A stretch of 64,000 bases of DNA from Novosphingopyxis baekryungensis DSM 16222 (GTDB taxonomy: Bacteria; Pseudomonadota; Alphaproteobacteria; Sphingomonadales; Sphingomonadaceae). Location: positions 186,001 through 250,000 of the forward strand of contig NZ_ATUR01000003.1 of the NCBI RefSeq assembly GCF_000420305.1. The letters are read 5' to 3'. This document shows, in pieces, positions 17,830 through 26,944 of this stretch. Both the position numbers and the translations under genes were made by a program. The notes beneath the pieces were generated by a model. The model did not search any database and was not told the origin of the DNA. It was given only the letters and a program-made list of their open reading frames with translations. Position 1 is the first letter of the stretch, and the number at the start of each line of letters is the position of its first letter.

Positions 17830-19176
17830 ATGCGCCTGCTTCGGCACTTCTGGTTCATAGCGCTGCTGGCGGCGGTTCTGGCCGTTCTCGCAGTCATCTG
17901 GTGGCCCGGTTCGTCGTCCGCCAGGCAAAGCATCTATGCCTATGGCCCCGTGGGCAAGGTGTACCTGACGCAGCCCGAGGGCAACCCGCAAGGAATGGCC
18001 ATGCTGGTCTCCGGCCGCGCCGGCTGGACCTTGCAGGAAGACCGGTTGGCGCGCGACCTATCGAATATCGGCATAATCGTCGCGGGGGTGGACGCACGGC
18101 TTCTGGTTCAGCGCTCCGCCAAGGCCAGCGTGCGGCAGAAGTTTTCCTGTCTGAACTTTTCCAGCCAGCTGCATGCGGTGGGCAAAGATGTGCAGCACCG
18201 GCTGAACCTGGATCATTATATCCAGCCGGTTCTGCTGGGCGTCGGCGAAGGCGGAGCACTGGCCTATATCGCCCAGGCACAGTCCGGGAATGGCTTTTAT
18301 CAGGCAGCGATGTCGATCGGCCTGCCGAAATCGGTGGACATGCCGATGCGCGGATGCGGCAAAACGACCGCGCGTACGGCGGGGCCGGATGGCTATATGC
18401 TTGCTGCGCTGCCCAAGGCCGATCAGCCGTGGTTCGTGGTCCTTGACGGCGGCGGAGATCCGATGTCCGATTTCGTGCGGAAAGTGGGCGGCGGCAAGCT
18501 GATCGGGCCACGCCAGATCGCCGGTACGCTGATGCCCGTTTTGCAGGATGCCGAAGCCGACGATATGCCCGGCGGACTGCCCATTACGGAAATTCCCGCC
18601 ACGGCTGCTGGCAATCCCAGGCTGATGGCCATCCTCTATTCCGGCGATGGCGGCTGGGCCGGGCTGGACCGAGATATCGCCGCCGAGCTTGCCCGGCGCG
18701 GCATTCCTGTCGCCGGTATGAGCAGTCTGAAATATTTTTGGACCGCCCGCACGCCGCAGCAGAGCGCCACCGACCTTCAAACCATGATGGACCATTACAG
18801 CCAGAAATGGGGCCGCAACGAGATATTGCTGGTGGGGTACAGCTTCGGTGCGGACGTCCTGCCCTTCATCTACGATGCGCTGCCGCCGGAGCGACGGAAG
18901 CAGATCATACGGGTTGGGATGATCGGTTTTTCCGACAATGCCGATTTCCAGTTCCATCTCGACAACTGGCTGGTGGCTAAGGATGCCGCCAGTCGCCCCA
19001 CCTTGCCGGAAGTCGCGCGCATGGCTGGCAGCGTCCTGTGCATCGGCGGCTTGAAAGACAGCGACAACGCCTGCCCCCGCATCACCAACCCATCGGTACG
19101 CAAAGTCACCCTGCCGGGCGATCATCACCTCAATGATGATGCCGGCAGGATCGTCGACAGCCTGCTCGAACGCTAG
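17830..19176 (+). CDS. acvB: AcvB-like lysyl-phosphatidylglycerol hydrolase (long form)
   Basis: A 448-residue protein with an N-terminal signal-anchor (about 7-25), a variable N-terminal domain (about 35-240) that resembles a degenerate hydrolase fold, and a C-terminal VirJ-type domain. The latter shows LYSGDGGWAGLDRDIA, the nucleophile elbow VGYSFGAD (S338) and PGDHHLNDD. This matches AcvB of Agrobacterium in length and layout. It should act in the periplasm on aminoacylated phosphatidylglycerol. The start at 17830 has GAGGGG six bases before it; the longer frame to 17749 lacks support. It is divergent from the VirJ-like gene, giving two hydrolases beside one interrupted synthetase. Confidence 0.88.
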   Translation: MRLLRHFWFIALLAAVLAVLAVIWWPGSSSARQSIYAYGPVGKVYLTQPEGNPQGMAMLVSGRAGWTLQEDRLARDLSNIGIIVAGVDARLLVQRSAKASVRQKFSCLNFSSQLHAVGKDVQHRLNLDHYIQPVLLGVGEGGALAYIAQAQSGNGFYQAAMSIGLPKSVDMPMRGCGKTTARTAGPDGYMLAALPKADQPWFVVLDGGGDPMSDFVRKVGGGKLIGPRQIAGTLMPVLQDAEADDMPGGLPITEIPATAAGNPRLMAILYSGDGGWAGLDRDIAAELARRGIPVAGMSSLKYFWTARTPQQSATDLQTMMDHYSQKWGRNEILLVGYSFGADVLPFIYDALPPERRKQIIRVGMIGFSDNADFQFHLDNWLVAKDAASRPTLPEVARMAGSVLCIGGLKDSDNACPRITNPSVRKVTLPGDHHLNDDAGRIVDSLLER

Positions 19177-19225
19177 ATCGCCGAGGAACGGGCGATGTGG
19201 CGCGCGCGCCGGATACTCTTGGTGA

Positions 19226-19825
19226 TTACATCTTGCTGTCCATGAGGAACACCGCATTCGCCCTGGCTGGATCCGTCGTGGACTGCGCCAGTACGGCTGC
19301 CACGTCTCCGCGATGGGCCTTGCCCTTGGGATCGACATCGTCACCGAGGCGAATATTGCGCTCGCCATCCTCTTCGGTCAGCGTGACGGGGCGAACGATG
19401 ACATATTCCAGGCCGGACGCCTTGAGATGCTCATCGGCTTCATGCTTTGCCTGCAGATAATGGGCCAGATCGGAACTGGGATCGGGCTTCCCGGCGCCGA
19501 TGGAACTGAGCATCACGAACCGTTTCACGCCTTGCTTGGCAGCAAGATCGATAAGGGCTTTGGCACCGTCGCGGTCGACCTTGTCGGTCATATCGGCGCC
19601 CGTGTGACCACCCGAACCAGCCGCGAAGACCACGATGTCCGCATCCCGGCAGACATCGGCGGACAAATTCGTCAGATCGGCCTGCCGCGTCTCGATGCCT
19701 TCCGGCAGTTTCGAGAGATCCGAGGATTCCCGCACCATCGCAATGGGATAATGGCCGATCTCTTTGAGTTGTCGAGTGAGCCTGGCACCGGTATTTCCGG
19801 TGGCTCCGGCGATCAGAATGTTCAT
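19226..19825 (-). CDS. NAD(P)-binding atypical SDR protein
   Basis: The 199-residue protein opens with the glycine-rich motif GATGNTGARL (7-16) of atypical short-chain dehydrogenases (NAD(P)H-binding, NmrA/SDR_a5-like). It has ADIVVFAAGSGGHTG and VMLSSIGAG as the later strands, and a YLQAKHEAD stretch carrying the family's tyrosine and lysine. Substrate unknown; such proteins often act as redox sensors or epimerase-like enzymes. AAGGA lies about 10 bases upstream of the ATG at 19825. It is convergent with acvB (49 bases apart) and does not look co-transcribed with the next gene. Confidence 0.85.
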   Translation of the reverse strand: MNILIAGATGNTGARLTRQLKEIGHYPIAMVRESSDLSKLPEGIETRQADLTNLSADVCRDADIVVFAAGSGGHTGADMTDKVDRDGAKALIDLAAKQGVKRFVMLSSIGAGKPDPSSDLAHYLQAKHEADEHLKASGLEYVIVRPVTLTEEDGERNIRLGDDVDPKGKAHRGDVAAVLAQSTTDPARANAVFLMDSKM

Positions 19826-20061
19826 GGTCTGCAGGTCCTTGTTGCATGGAGAATGGCCGGAGAGCTCCGGCGTCGCCCATGCAATGGCTGACCCGCTTAT
19901 TCGTTGCCCAAATGCGCGGCTTTGTCGATTATATGCCTGATCGGCACAGCCGCTGACGCCTTGATCCTGGATGCTGGAAAGCGGTGGCCGGAGCAGGCGA
20001 AAAGGGCATGCAGGACCTCACGCCATAGGCCGATAGCCTGCCCGAACGGAGTGGTCGCGGT

Positions 20062-22200
20062 TCAGGCTGCCGCGCGGACCGACAGGCTTTCCTCGTCGCA
20101 TAACAGCGCGCGAAGCTGGGACGTGATGGCGTCGCCGTCGGCAGCGGCGAAATCGAAGCCGCTGTCGGCCGCATAATGACCGAATTTTTCCGCCGACGCT
20201 TCGTTCTGGCCAACAAATGCCATGGCCCAGCCCGGAAAGACGCGCGTTTCGACCGGACCGAAGGACAGCAACTGAACCTCGCCATGCCGCTCGTCGCGCT
20301 GGATATGTTCGAATACGGTCTCGATGGCCGCCTGGCCGCCTTCCAGAACCTGCGCGAACAGACCATCGGTGAACATCAGGGCGCCGGTGATACCGGCGGC
20401 CGCATTGTTGCGCTGCGATGTCGCCAGAATCTGATCGACCGTGCTGCGCACCTCCTCGTCCAGGCCCATCACCATGTTGCGACTATAATAGACAAGACGA
20501 TACAGATCCGTTGCCACGATCGGACGCGCCTCTGCCGGTTCCGGATCGCCCAGAATGTCGTCCAGCCCCACGGGCGTCGTCGCCAGCCGCTCCAGCATGG
20601 ACGAAATCTCGTCAGCGGGAACAGGGCGACTGAACAGATATCCCTGCGCCGAACCGCAGCCGCTCTCGGTCGCCTGATCGAGCTGCGCGGCCGTCTCCAC
20701 GCCTTCCGCGATGGTCGTCATGCCCAGATGGCTGCCGATCGCGGTGATCGCGCTGATAATGCCCTTGCTCTTGATCGGGTCCATCGAGCGGATGAAGCTC
20801 TGGTCAATCTTGATCGTGTGAAATGGAAAGCTTTGAAGGTAGCTCAGCGAGGAATAACCGGTCCCGAAATCGTCCATCGAAATCTTGATGCCGAGTTCGC
20901 GCAGCGCGTACAGCGTGGCCACACATCCCTCGACGTCGGACATCAGTACGCTTTCGGTGATCTCCATTTCGAACCGTTCCGGCGGTAGACCGCTGCTGGC
21001 GAGCGCGTTGAGCACCGTGTTGGTCAGCTTGCCGCTTGCCAGTTGCTTGGCCGATACATTGACGGCAACGGGGATCGCCGTGCTCCAGCTGGCGGCATGT
21101 TCGCAGGCCTGGCGAATGACCCATTCACCGATCGGGATGATCAGCCCCGTCTCCTCGGCTATGGGAATGAATTGGGCGGGAGTGACGATCCCGCGTTCCG
21201 GATGGCGCCAGCGAATCAGGGCCTCCATGCCAGTCACCGTGCGCGTCTTCAGGTCCATCTGCGGCTGATAATAAAGCTCGAACTGCCGAAAGGCGAGCGC
21301 ACGGCGCAAATCCACCTCCAGCGCGCGGCGTTCCTGCATGGCGGCGTCCATCGATGGTTCGAAGAAGCAATATTGACCGCGGCCAGCGCGCTTGGCCCGG
21401 TACAGGGCTATATCCGCCTGTTTCATCAGGCCGATCGCATCCTCCGCCTCGCCGCGCAGCGCCACGCCGACGCTGGCACCGATGTCGATCATATGGCCAT
21501 CGATCACATAAGGGCGGCCGATCAGTTCGACCAGGCGCTTGGCGAGCATTTCGGCGCCGAACGGCTGCTCGGCGTCGCATTGCAGCACCACGAATTCATC
21601 GCCGCCGAACCGTGCCACACGGTCGGATTTGCGCAGGGCCGATGTCAGCCGCTCCGATACCTTGCGCAAAAGCGTATCGCCAACCGGGTGGCCCAGGGTG
21701 TCGTTGACCGTCTTGAAGTGATCCAGATCGACCATGATCAAAGCCGATTGCGTCCTGCTCTCGAAGGCGCGCTCAAGCTCTGGAAGAAAGGATCCGCGAT
21801 TGCCCAGTCCGGTCAATATATCGAAGTTGGACGAGGCATGTGCCCGGTTCTGCCCCTCGATCCATTCTGTCACCTCATGCAGATGACAGACGGCGCCCGC
21901 ACCGGCGAGCGGGCGAACCACGAGCGAATAATGTTTCTCGCCAAGCATGATCGTCTCGCCCTTGCCAAAGAACAGGTCCGGCTCGAGGGAGAAAAGATCG
22001 TGAAAGGTGCAAGCAGCGCCCTGGTCCGCATCCACGGCCGCCCAGAAGCTCGCATTGGCATTGATGATCCGATTGGCGCCATCCAGTAAAGCCACGCCGG
22101 TCGGCAGGGCATCCAGCATCATGCTTTGGTCAAACGGCAAATTTTTCAGATCAGCCACGTCGTTATCATATTCCATAGTTCTTGCCGTCGATGCATGCAT
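20062..22200 (-). CDS. PAS-GGDEF-EAL-BLUF cyclic-di-GMP enzyme, probably blue-light controlled
   Basis: The 712-residue protein has a PAS-like sensor (about 25-115) and a GGDEF domain (about 120-285) with intact GGDEF at 199-203 and the inhibitory RxxD site at 190-193. An EAL domain (about 296-545) follows, with EAL at 327-329 and DDFGTGYSSL. The C-terminal BLUF domain (about 565-665) has LVYYSR (flavin tyrosine about 571), NNAAAGITG, the glutamine in FAQVLEG (Q617) and GWAM (W658). All catalytic signatures look intact, so it could both make and break c-di-GMP, with flavin-based blue-light control. BLUF is usually N-terminal on EAL proteins; here it is C-terminal. The start at 22200 has GAGG 7 bases upstream and lies inside an ATGC repeat; M9 (22176) is an alternative. 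Confidence 0.93.
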   Translation of the reverse strand: MHASTARTMEYDNDVADLKNLPFDQSMMLDALPTGVALLDGANRIINANASFWAAVDADQGAACTFHDLFSLEPDLFFGKGETIMLGEKHYSLVVRPLAGAGAVCHLHEVTEWIEGQNRAHASSNFDILTGLGNRGSFLPELERAFESRTQSALIMVDLDHFKTVNDTLGHPVGDTLLRKVSERLTSALRKSDRVARFGGDEFVVLQCDAEQPFGAEMLAKRLVELIGRPYVIDGHMIDIGASVGVALRGEAEDAIGLMKQADIALYRAKRAGRGQYCFFEPSMDAAMQERRALEVDLRRALAFRQFELYYQPQMDLKTRTVTGMEALIRWRHPERGIVTPAQFIPIAEETGLIIPIGEWVIRQACEHAASWSTAIPVAVNVSAKQLASGKLTNTVLNALASSGLPPERFEMEITESVLMSDVEGCVATLYALRELGIKISMDDFGTGYSSLSYLQSFPFHTIKIDQSFIRSMDPIKSKGIISAITAIGSHLGMTTIAEGVETAAQLDQATESGCGSAQGYLFSRPVPADEISSMLERLATTPVGLDDILGDPEPAEARPIVATDLYRLVYYSRNMVMGLDEEVRSTVDQILATSQRNNAAAGITGALMFTDGLFAQVLEGGQAAIETVFEHIQRDERHGEVQLLSFGPVETRVFPGWAMAFVGQNEASAEKFGHYAADSGFDFAAADGDAITSQLRALLCDEESLSVRAAA

Positions 22201-22206
22201 GCATGC
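22191..22206. repeat. (ATGC)4 tetranucleotide repeat over the start codon
   Basis: Four perfect ATGC units cover the start of the PAS-GGDEF-EAL-BLUF gene. They place ATG codons every four bases on the minus strand (22204, 22200, 22196), one in each frame; only 22200 opens the long frame. Confidence 0.8.
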
Positions 22207-22217
22207 GCCTCAGGTCG

Positions 22218-22232
22218 TTAATAATCGTTTAT
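22218..22232. promoter_or_regulatory. CtrA-like box upstream of the PAS-GGDEF-EAL-BLUF gene
   Basis: TTAA-N7-TTAT on the plus strand differs by one base from the CtrA consensus TTAA-N7-TTAA. It lies about 18 bases upstream of the gene start. Confidence 0.35.
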
Positions 22233-22337
22233 GAGGGTCGGCGGCCGGCCCGCCGGCCATGCCCGTCGGCATTGACCCCGATGAACCTTACGTTCCATCC
22301 GATCAGATAGTTTCGCCCAGTTCACCGATGCCAACGC

Positions 22338-22356
22338 GCGGCACGAAGCGTGCCGC
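22338..22356 (-). terminator. Hairpin downstream of the RND efflux operon
   Basis: A perfect 8-bp stem (GCGGCACG/CGTGCCGC) with a three-base loop lies about 50 bases after the last efflux gene. No T-tract follows, so termination is only a guess. The rest of 22233-22406 shows nothing else. Confidence 0.35.
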
Positions 22357-22406
22357 ATGCCGGGCGCCGCACGGTGAGTGTCGTCAGCGTGCCGTGGACG
22401 CGCTGC

Positions 22407-23801
22407 TCAGTCCGCGGTGATCGGCGGCGCTTCCGGCATGTTGGGCGCACCGACGGCGCGGTACATGCGGATGATGGCGCTCGCCAGATCGGCCTGCGCA
22501 TCGACATAATCCTGGCGGCTGGAGATCAGCTGGCGCTGCACATCGAGCACTTCGAACAGGGATGTCAGGCCTTCGCGGTACAAGGCGTTGGATTGATTGA
22601 ACGCCACCTCGCTCTGGTCGATCGCACCGGCCAGCGCGTCCAGACGTTCCTCATAGCTTTGAATCGCAACCAGCGAGGTCTCGACCTCGGCCAGTATCTG
22701 CAGCAGCAGCTGACGATAATCATACAGGCTGGCCTCGGCCAAGGCTTCGGCAGAGCGAACTTCCGCGCGGCGGCGACCGCCATCGATCAGCGGTATATCC
22801 AGAACGGCGGTCAGCGTGGCGATAATCGAAGAGACAATGCTGACCGACCCCAAGGCGTCGAAGCCGATCTGCCCCGGAATGACCAGGCTGGGATAAAGAT
22901 CGGCGCGCTCGATCCCCACGGCGGCGCCTGCCGCGGCAAGATTGGCCTCGGCAACCAGAAGATCGGGGCGGCGGCGCACCAGATCCGTCGGCACCCCCCG
23001 CGGCGGGCCACCGGCATATTCGGGGATACCGCCATCATCGTCCGGCAAGCTGATCCCGGTGGAGGCCGGTTCGCCGATCAGGACGGCCAGACTGTTCAGC
23101 GCATCGGCCCGTGCCAGATCGATCAGGCCGCGCTGCGCCTGCGTGCGCGCCAGATCGGCGGCGGCGCGGCGCACGTCCAGATTGGCGGACAACCCCGCCT
23201 CGTAACGCAGCGTGACGATGTTGAGCGTGCGTTCCTGCAGCGCGCTGGACTGGGCGAGCAGATCGAGCCGTTCCTCGCTGCGCTTGAGTTCGATATAGGT
23301 CAGCGCCACGGAGGCGGCGATCAGGCGGCGCGCGTCGGCCAGCTGATAGGCCGCGCCCTGCGTTCGCGCGAGCTGCTGCGCAATCTCCGCCGACAGCCGG
23401 CCATTGATGTCCGGATTGAACGACCCCGCCAGACCCGCTGCAGCGCGCAGATCATTGTTGTTGCCGCGAAAGCCGCCATCGGCGCCTGCCTCGGCAAAAC
23501 CGTCCAGCTGCGGCAATCGGTCGCTGCGTTCCGCGTCGAGCAGCGCGCGGGCGGCCATCAGCCTTTGCCGGGTCGCCGCGATATCCAGATTTTGCGCCAG
23601 CGCACGATCGACCAGACGGTTGAGTTCCCGGTCGCCAAAGCCCCGCCACCACAGCTCCGCCTCGCCCGGCGACGGACGGTAGGCCGCCGAAAAATCTGCC
23701 GACAAGGCGGTCTGCGCTGCCGCCGGGGCTGGCGACTGCGGCGTGGCACAGGCGGCCAGCAGGCATAGCGGGGCCGGTAGAAGAAAGCGCGCCATCCTCA
23801 T
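22407..23801 (-). CDS. RND efflux outer-membrane factor (OprM/NodT-type lipoprotein)
   Basis: The 464-residue protein has a lipoprotein signal ending LLAAC (cysteine about 18) and two TolC-type repeat regions of long coiled-coil helices and barrel strands. Family motifs include LWWRGFGDRELNRLVDRAL near the N-terminus and RRPDLLVAEANLAAAGAAVG in the middle. It would form the outer-membrane channel of the tripartite pump encoded upstream. Its ATG overlaps the permease stop by four bases, so pump and channel are translated together. It is the last gene of the operon. Confidence 0.95.
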   Translation of the reverse strand: MRMARFLLPAPLCLLAACATPQSPAPAAAQTALSADFSAAYRPSPGEAELWWRGFGDRELNRLVDRALAQNLDIAATRQRLMAARALLDAERSDRLPQLDGFAEAGADGGFRGNNNDLRAAAGLAGSFNPDINGRLSAEIAQQLARTQGAAYQLADARRLIAASVALTYIELKRSEERLDLLAQSSALQERTLNIVTLRYEAGLSANLDVRRAAADLARTQAQRGLIDLARADALNSLAVLIGEPASTGISLPDDDGGIPEYAGGPPRGVPTDLVRRRPDLLVAEANLAAAGAAVGIERADLYPSLVIPGQIGFDALGSVSIVSSIIATLTAVLDIPLIDGGRRRAEVRSAEALAEASLYDYRQLLLQILAEVETSLVAIQSYEERLDALAGAIDQSEVAFNQSNALYREGLTSLFEVLDVQRQLISSRQDYVDAQADLASAIIRMYRAVGAPNMPEAPPITAD

Positions 23802-26800
23802 GCCGGTGCCCCCGCGCCCGGCAGCATCCCGTCCTCCCGCGCTTCGGCCAGTTCCTCACGCAAGCGGGACAGGTCCTGCGTCTGCGGTTTGCTGAACTGC
23901 GCGATCAGAAGATAGATCACCGGCGTCAGGAACAAGGTGAACAGCCCCGCCAGACCCAGCCCGCCGAAGATGACCCAGCCGATGGATTGCCGCGCTTCCG
24001 CCCCTGCCCCGCTGGCGATGATCAGCGGCACCGCGCCGACCACGGTGGAGATGAGCGTCATCGCGATCGGGCGCAGACGGATGGCGGCGGCTTCCTGGGT
24101 GGCTTGCCGCAGACTGCGGCCCTCCAGCCGCAGCTGGTCGGCGAATTCCACGATCAGAATGCCGTTCTTGGCCATCAGGCCGATCAGCATGACCAGCCCG
24201 ATCTGCGAATAGATGTTGAGCGATATGCCGGACAGGGAAAGCGCAAAGACCGCCGCCGCCAGCGCGAACGGCACGGTCAGCAGCACCACCAGCGCGCTCG
24301 TCAGGCTTTCGAACTGCGCCACCAGCACCAGAAACACGATGACGAAAGCAAAGATATAGGTGAGCAGCAGATCGCTCGACGTTTCCTCCAGCGTCTGCGC
24401 ATCGCCCTGCAGGATCATGTCGATATCCTCGGCCACGCTTTGGTCGGTCAATCGCTCGATCTCCGTCACCGCATCGGCCAGGGTCACGTCCGGATCGATA
24501 TCGGCCTGCACCTCGATCGCGCGGCGCTGCTCGGTGCGGTCCAGCTCGGCCGCGATGCCTTCCTCGCGGATGCTGGCGACGGTGGACAGCGGCACCAATC
24601 CGCCACTTTGGGTCCGCACGAACAGATTGCCCAGATCGGCCGGGTTGGCGACCGATACGGTTTCCGAGGACAAGAGGATCGGGATCGCCTGATCGTCGAC
24701 ATTCAGATCCACCACCTCGTCCCCGCCGACCATGGCGCGCAGGGTGGCCGCCAGATCATCCAGATCGATGCCGAGATCGGCGGCGCGCTCGCGATCGATC
24801 TGCACGGATAGCTGCGGCTGGGTCGGCTGATAGCTGATTTCGCTCTGCGACAGAATATCGGAACGGGTGTCGATCGCCTCGGACAGTTTGAGCGCGGAGC
24901 GATAGATACGGTCATAATTGCTGCCGGTCAGCGCCACCTCGATGCGGTCCCCGCCCCCGCCGCCGACATTCAGCGAACTCTGGCCGCGCGCGCTGGCGCG
25001 CGATCCGGGGATCTCCTTCAGCGGATCGCGCAGCGAATCCACGATCTCGCGCTGGCTGCGGTCGCGCTGGCTCCAGTCGGCCAGCGTCGCATCGACCCGG
25101 ATACGGTTGGGATCATATCGCCCGACGATCGAGAAGCTGGAGACGATCTCCCCGCTGTCGATCAGCGGCTGCAACACCTGTTCGATCTCATCCATCTCAC
25201 CCTGCATGAAATCGATGCCCACGCCGTCCGGCCCGCTGGCATCGACGATGATGCTGCCCCGGTCCTCGTCCGGCACCAGTTCATTGTCGAGCGTGCCGTA
25301 AAGGAGCGCCGCCGCGCCCGCCGCCAGCACCGCGACGCCCAAAGTGAGTTTCGGCCTGTCCAGACAGTGGTTCAGGATGCGCTCGTAACGCGCGTTCAGC
25401 CATCCACCCCACGCGCCCAGACGGCGCGAGATGGCGCCTTCCTCCTGCTTCGTTCCATCTTCCTGCTCCTGCGGCACCAGATGCAGCCGGGCAGCCAGTG
25501 CGGGCACAAGCGACAGGGCGACGAAGGAGGAAATAATCACCGACAGCGCAAGCACAAAGCCGAATTCGCGGAACAGTCGCCCGGCCTCGGACGGCAGAAA
25601 GCTGATCGGCACGAACACCGATACCAGCACCGCCGTGGTGGCGATCACCGCGAAGAAGACCTGCCGCGTGCCGATGACCGCTGCCGCCTTGCGGCCCAGC
25701 CCCTTGCCCTGCAATCGCTGCGCATTTTCCAGCACCACGATGGCGTCATCGACAATCAGCCCGGTGGCCAGCACCAGCGCCAGGAGGGTGAGCAGATTGA
25801 TCGAAAAGCCCAGGAGCCAGATGCCCGCCAGCACGCCGATCAGTGCAACCGGGATGGTGGCGCTGGGAATGATGGTCGCCTTCCATTGGCGGAAGAAAAG
25901 CAGGATGGTCAGGATCACGATGGCGATGGTGAAGCCCAGCGTGATCAGCACCTCCTCCACCGAGACGCGGATGAACTCGGCATCGTCGGAGATGACGGAA
26001 ATCTTCAGATCGTCGAACCGCCCGTTGAGCCTATCGACCGACGCATTGACCGCGTCCGATATCTCGATGGTGTTGCTGCTGGCCTGCCGCACCACGCCCA
26101 GCCCAATGATCTGCTCGCCGTTCAACCGCACGAAATTGGTGGCATCGGCGGGCGCGAAATAGACCTCGGCCACGTCGCCGATGCGGGTATTGGCGTTGAT
26201 CGCGACATTCTTGATCAGCGCGGGCGTTGCGGCATTCGCCTCGGCCCGCACGACCAGCTCCTGCGCTTCGGAGCGAAAGCTGCCAACTGGTACATCGAAC
26301 GGCGCGCTCTGCAGCGCTTCGGACACATCGGCGATCGTCAGGCCATAGCGGTTGAGGCGGATCGGATCGATCGCCACACGCATCTGCCGGATCCGCGCAC
26401 CGAACTGATCGATGCTGGCCACGCCGTCCGCGGCCAGCAGTTCGGGCACGATATCATTGTCGATGATGCGGGTCAGCTCGGCCTCGTCATGGACGCGGCT
26501 GGATATGGCCAGACGCATGATCGGCTGCGCATCGTTATCGGCCTTGACCACCCGCAGCTGCTCGACGCGGTCCGGCAGGTCGCGCTGCACGCGGCTCACC
26601 GCTTCGCGTACATCGCTGGCCGCGGTATCCAGATCGGTGCCGGGATAGAATTCCACGCGGATACGGCTGTTGTTTTCCTCGCTGGACGACCGGATTTCGC
26701 GCACCCCGGTCACGCGGGCGGCGGCGTCTTCCAAAATGGAGGTGACCTCGCTGTCCATGGTTTCGGGCGCCGCGCCGGGGAAATTGGCGGTTACCGACAC

Positions 26801-26944
26801 GACCGGTCGATCGATATCGGGCAGCTCGCGCACTTCGATGCCGAACAGCGCCGCCAGACCCGCGATCACGATCAGCAAGTTGAGCACGGCGATCAGCAGC
26901 GGCCGCTTGACCGCCAGCATGGGAAGATCGGACTTTTCCTCCAT
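23798..26944 (-). CDS. RND multidrug efflux permease (HAE-1 family)
   Basis: A full-length 1048-residue AcrB/MexF-type proton antiporter. It has the N-terminal helix (about 13-35), two large periplasmic loops, and two sets of membrane helices. The signature GLIVDDAIVVLENAQR of helix 4 carries the paired aspartates of the proton relay, and the conserved TLISTVVGAVPLIIASGAGAE precedes the last helices. The C-terminus is charged and cytoplasmic. Substrates cannot be predicted beyond organic compounds. Its start abuts the adaptor stop (shared base at 26944) and its stop overlaps the outer-membrane gene. Confidence 0.96.
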   Translation of the reverse strand: MEEKSDLPMLAVKRPLLIAVLNLLIVIAGLAALFGIEVRELPDIDRPVVSVTANFPGAAPETMDSEVTSILEDAAARVTGVREIRSSSEENNSRIRVEFYPGTDLDTAASDVREAVSRVQRDLPDRVEQLRVVKADNDAQPIMRLAISSRVHDEAELTRIIDNDIVPELLAADGVASIDQFGARIRQMRVAIDPIRLNRYGLTIADVSEALQSAPFDVPVGSFRSEAQELVVRAEANAATPALIKNVAINANTRIGDVAEVYFAPADATNFVRLNGEQIIGLGVVRQASSNTIEISDAVNASVDRLNGRFDDLKISVISDDAEFIRVSVEEVLITLGFTIAIVILTILLFFRQWKATIIPSATIPVALIGVLAGIWLLGFSINLLTLLALVLATGLIVDDAIVVLENAQRLQGKGLGRKAAAVIGTRQVFFAVIATTAVLVSVFVPISFLPSEAGRLFREFGFVLALSVIISSFVALSLVPALAARLHLVPQEQEDGTKQEEGAISRRLGAWGGWLNARYERILNHCLDRPKLTLGVAVLAAGAAALLYGTLDNELVPDEDRGSIIVDASGPDGVGIDFMQGEMDEIEQVLQPLIDSGEIVSSFSIVGRYDPNRIRVDATLADWSQRDRSQREIVDSLRDPLKEIPGSRASARGQSSLNVGGGGGDRIEVALTGSNYDRIYRSALKLSEAIDTRSDILSQSEISYQPTQPQLSVQIDRERAADLGIDLDDLAATLRAMVGGDEVVDLNVDDQAIPILLSSETVSVANPADLGNLFVRTQSGGLVPLSTVASIREEGIAAELDRTEQRRAIEVQADIDPDVTLADAVTEIERLTDQSVAEDIDMILQGDAQTLEETSSDLLLTYIFAFVIVFLVLVAQFESLTSALVVLLTVPFALAAAVFALSLSGISLNIYSQIGLVMLIGLMAKNGILIVEFADQLRLEGRSLRQATQEAAAIRLRPIAMTLISTVVGAVPLIIASGAGAEARQSIGWVIFGGLGLAGLFTLFLTPVIYLLIAQFSKPQTQDLSRLREELAEAREDGMLPGAGAPA

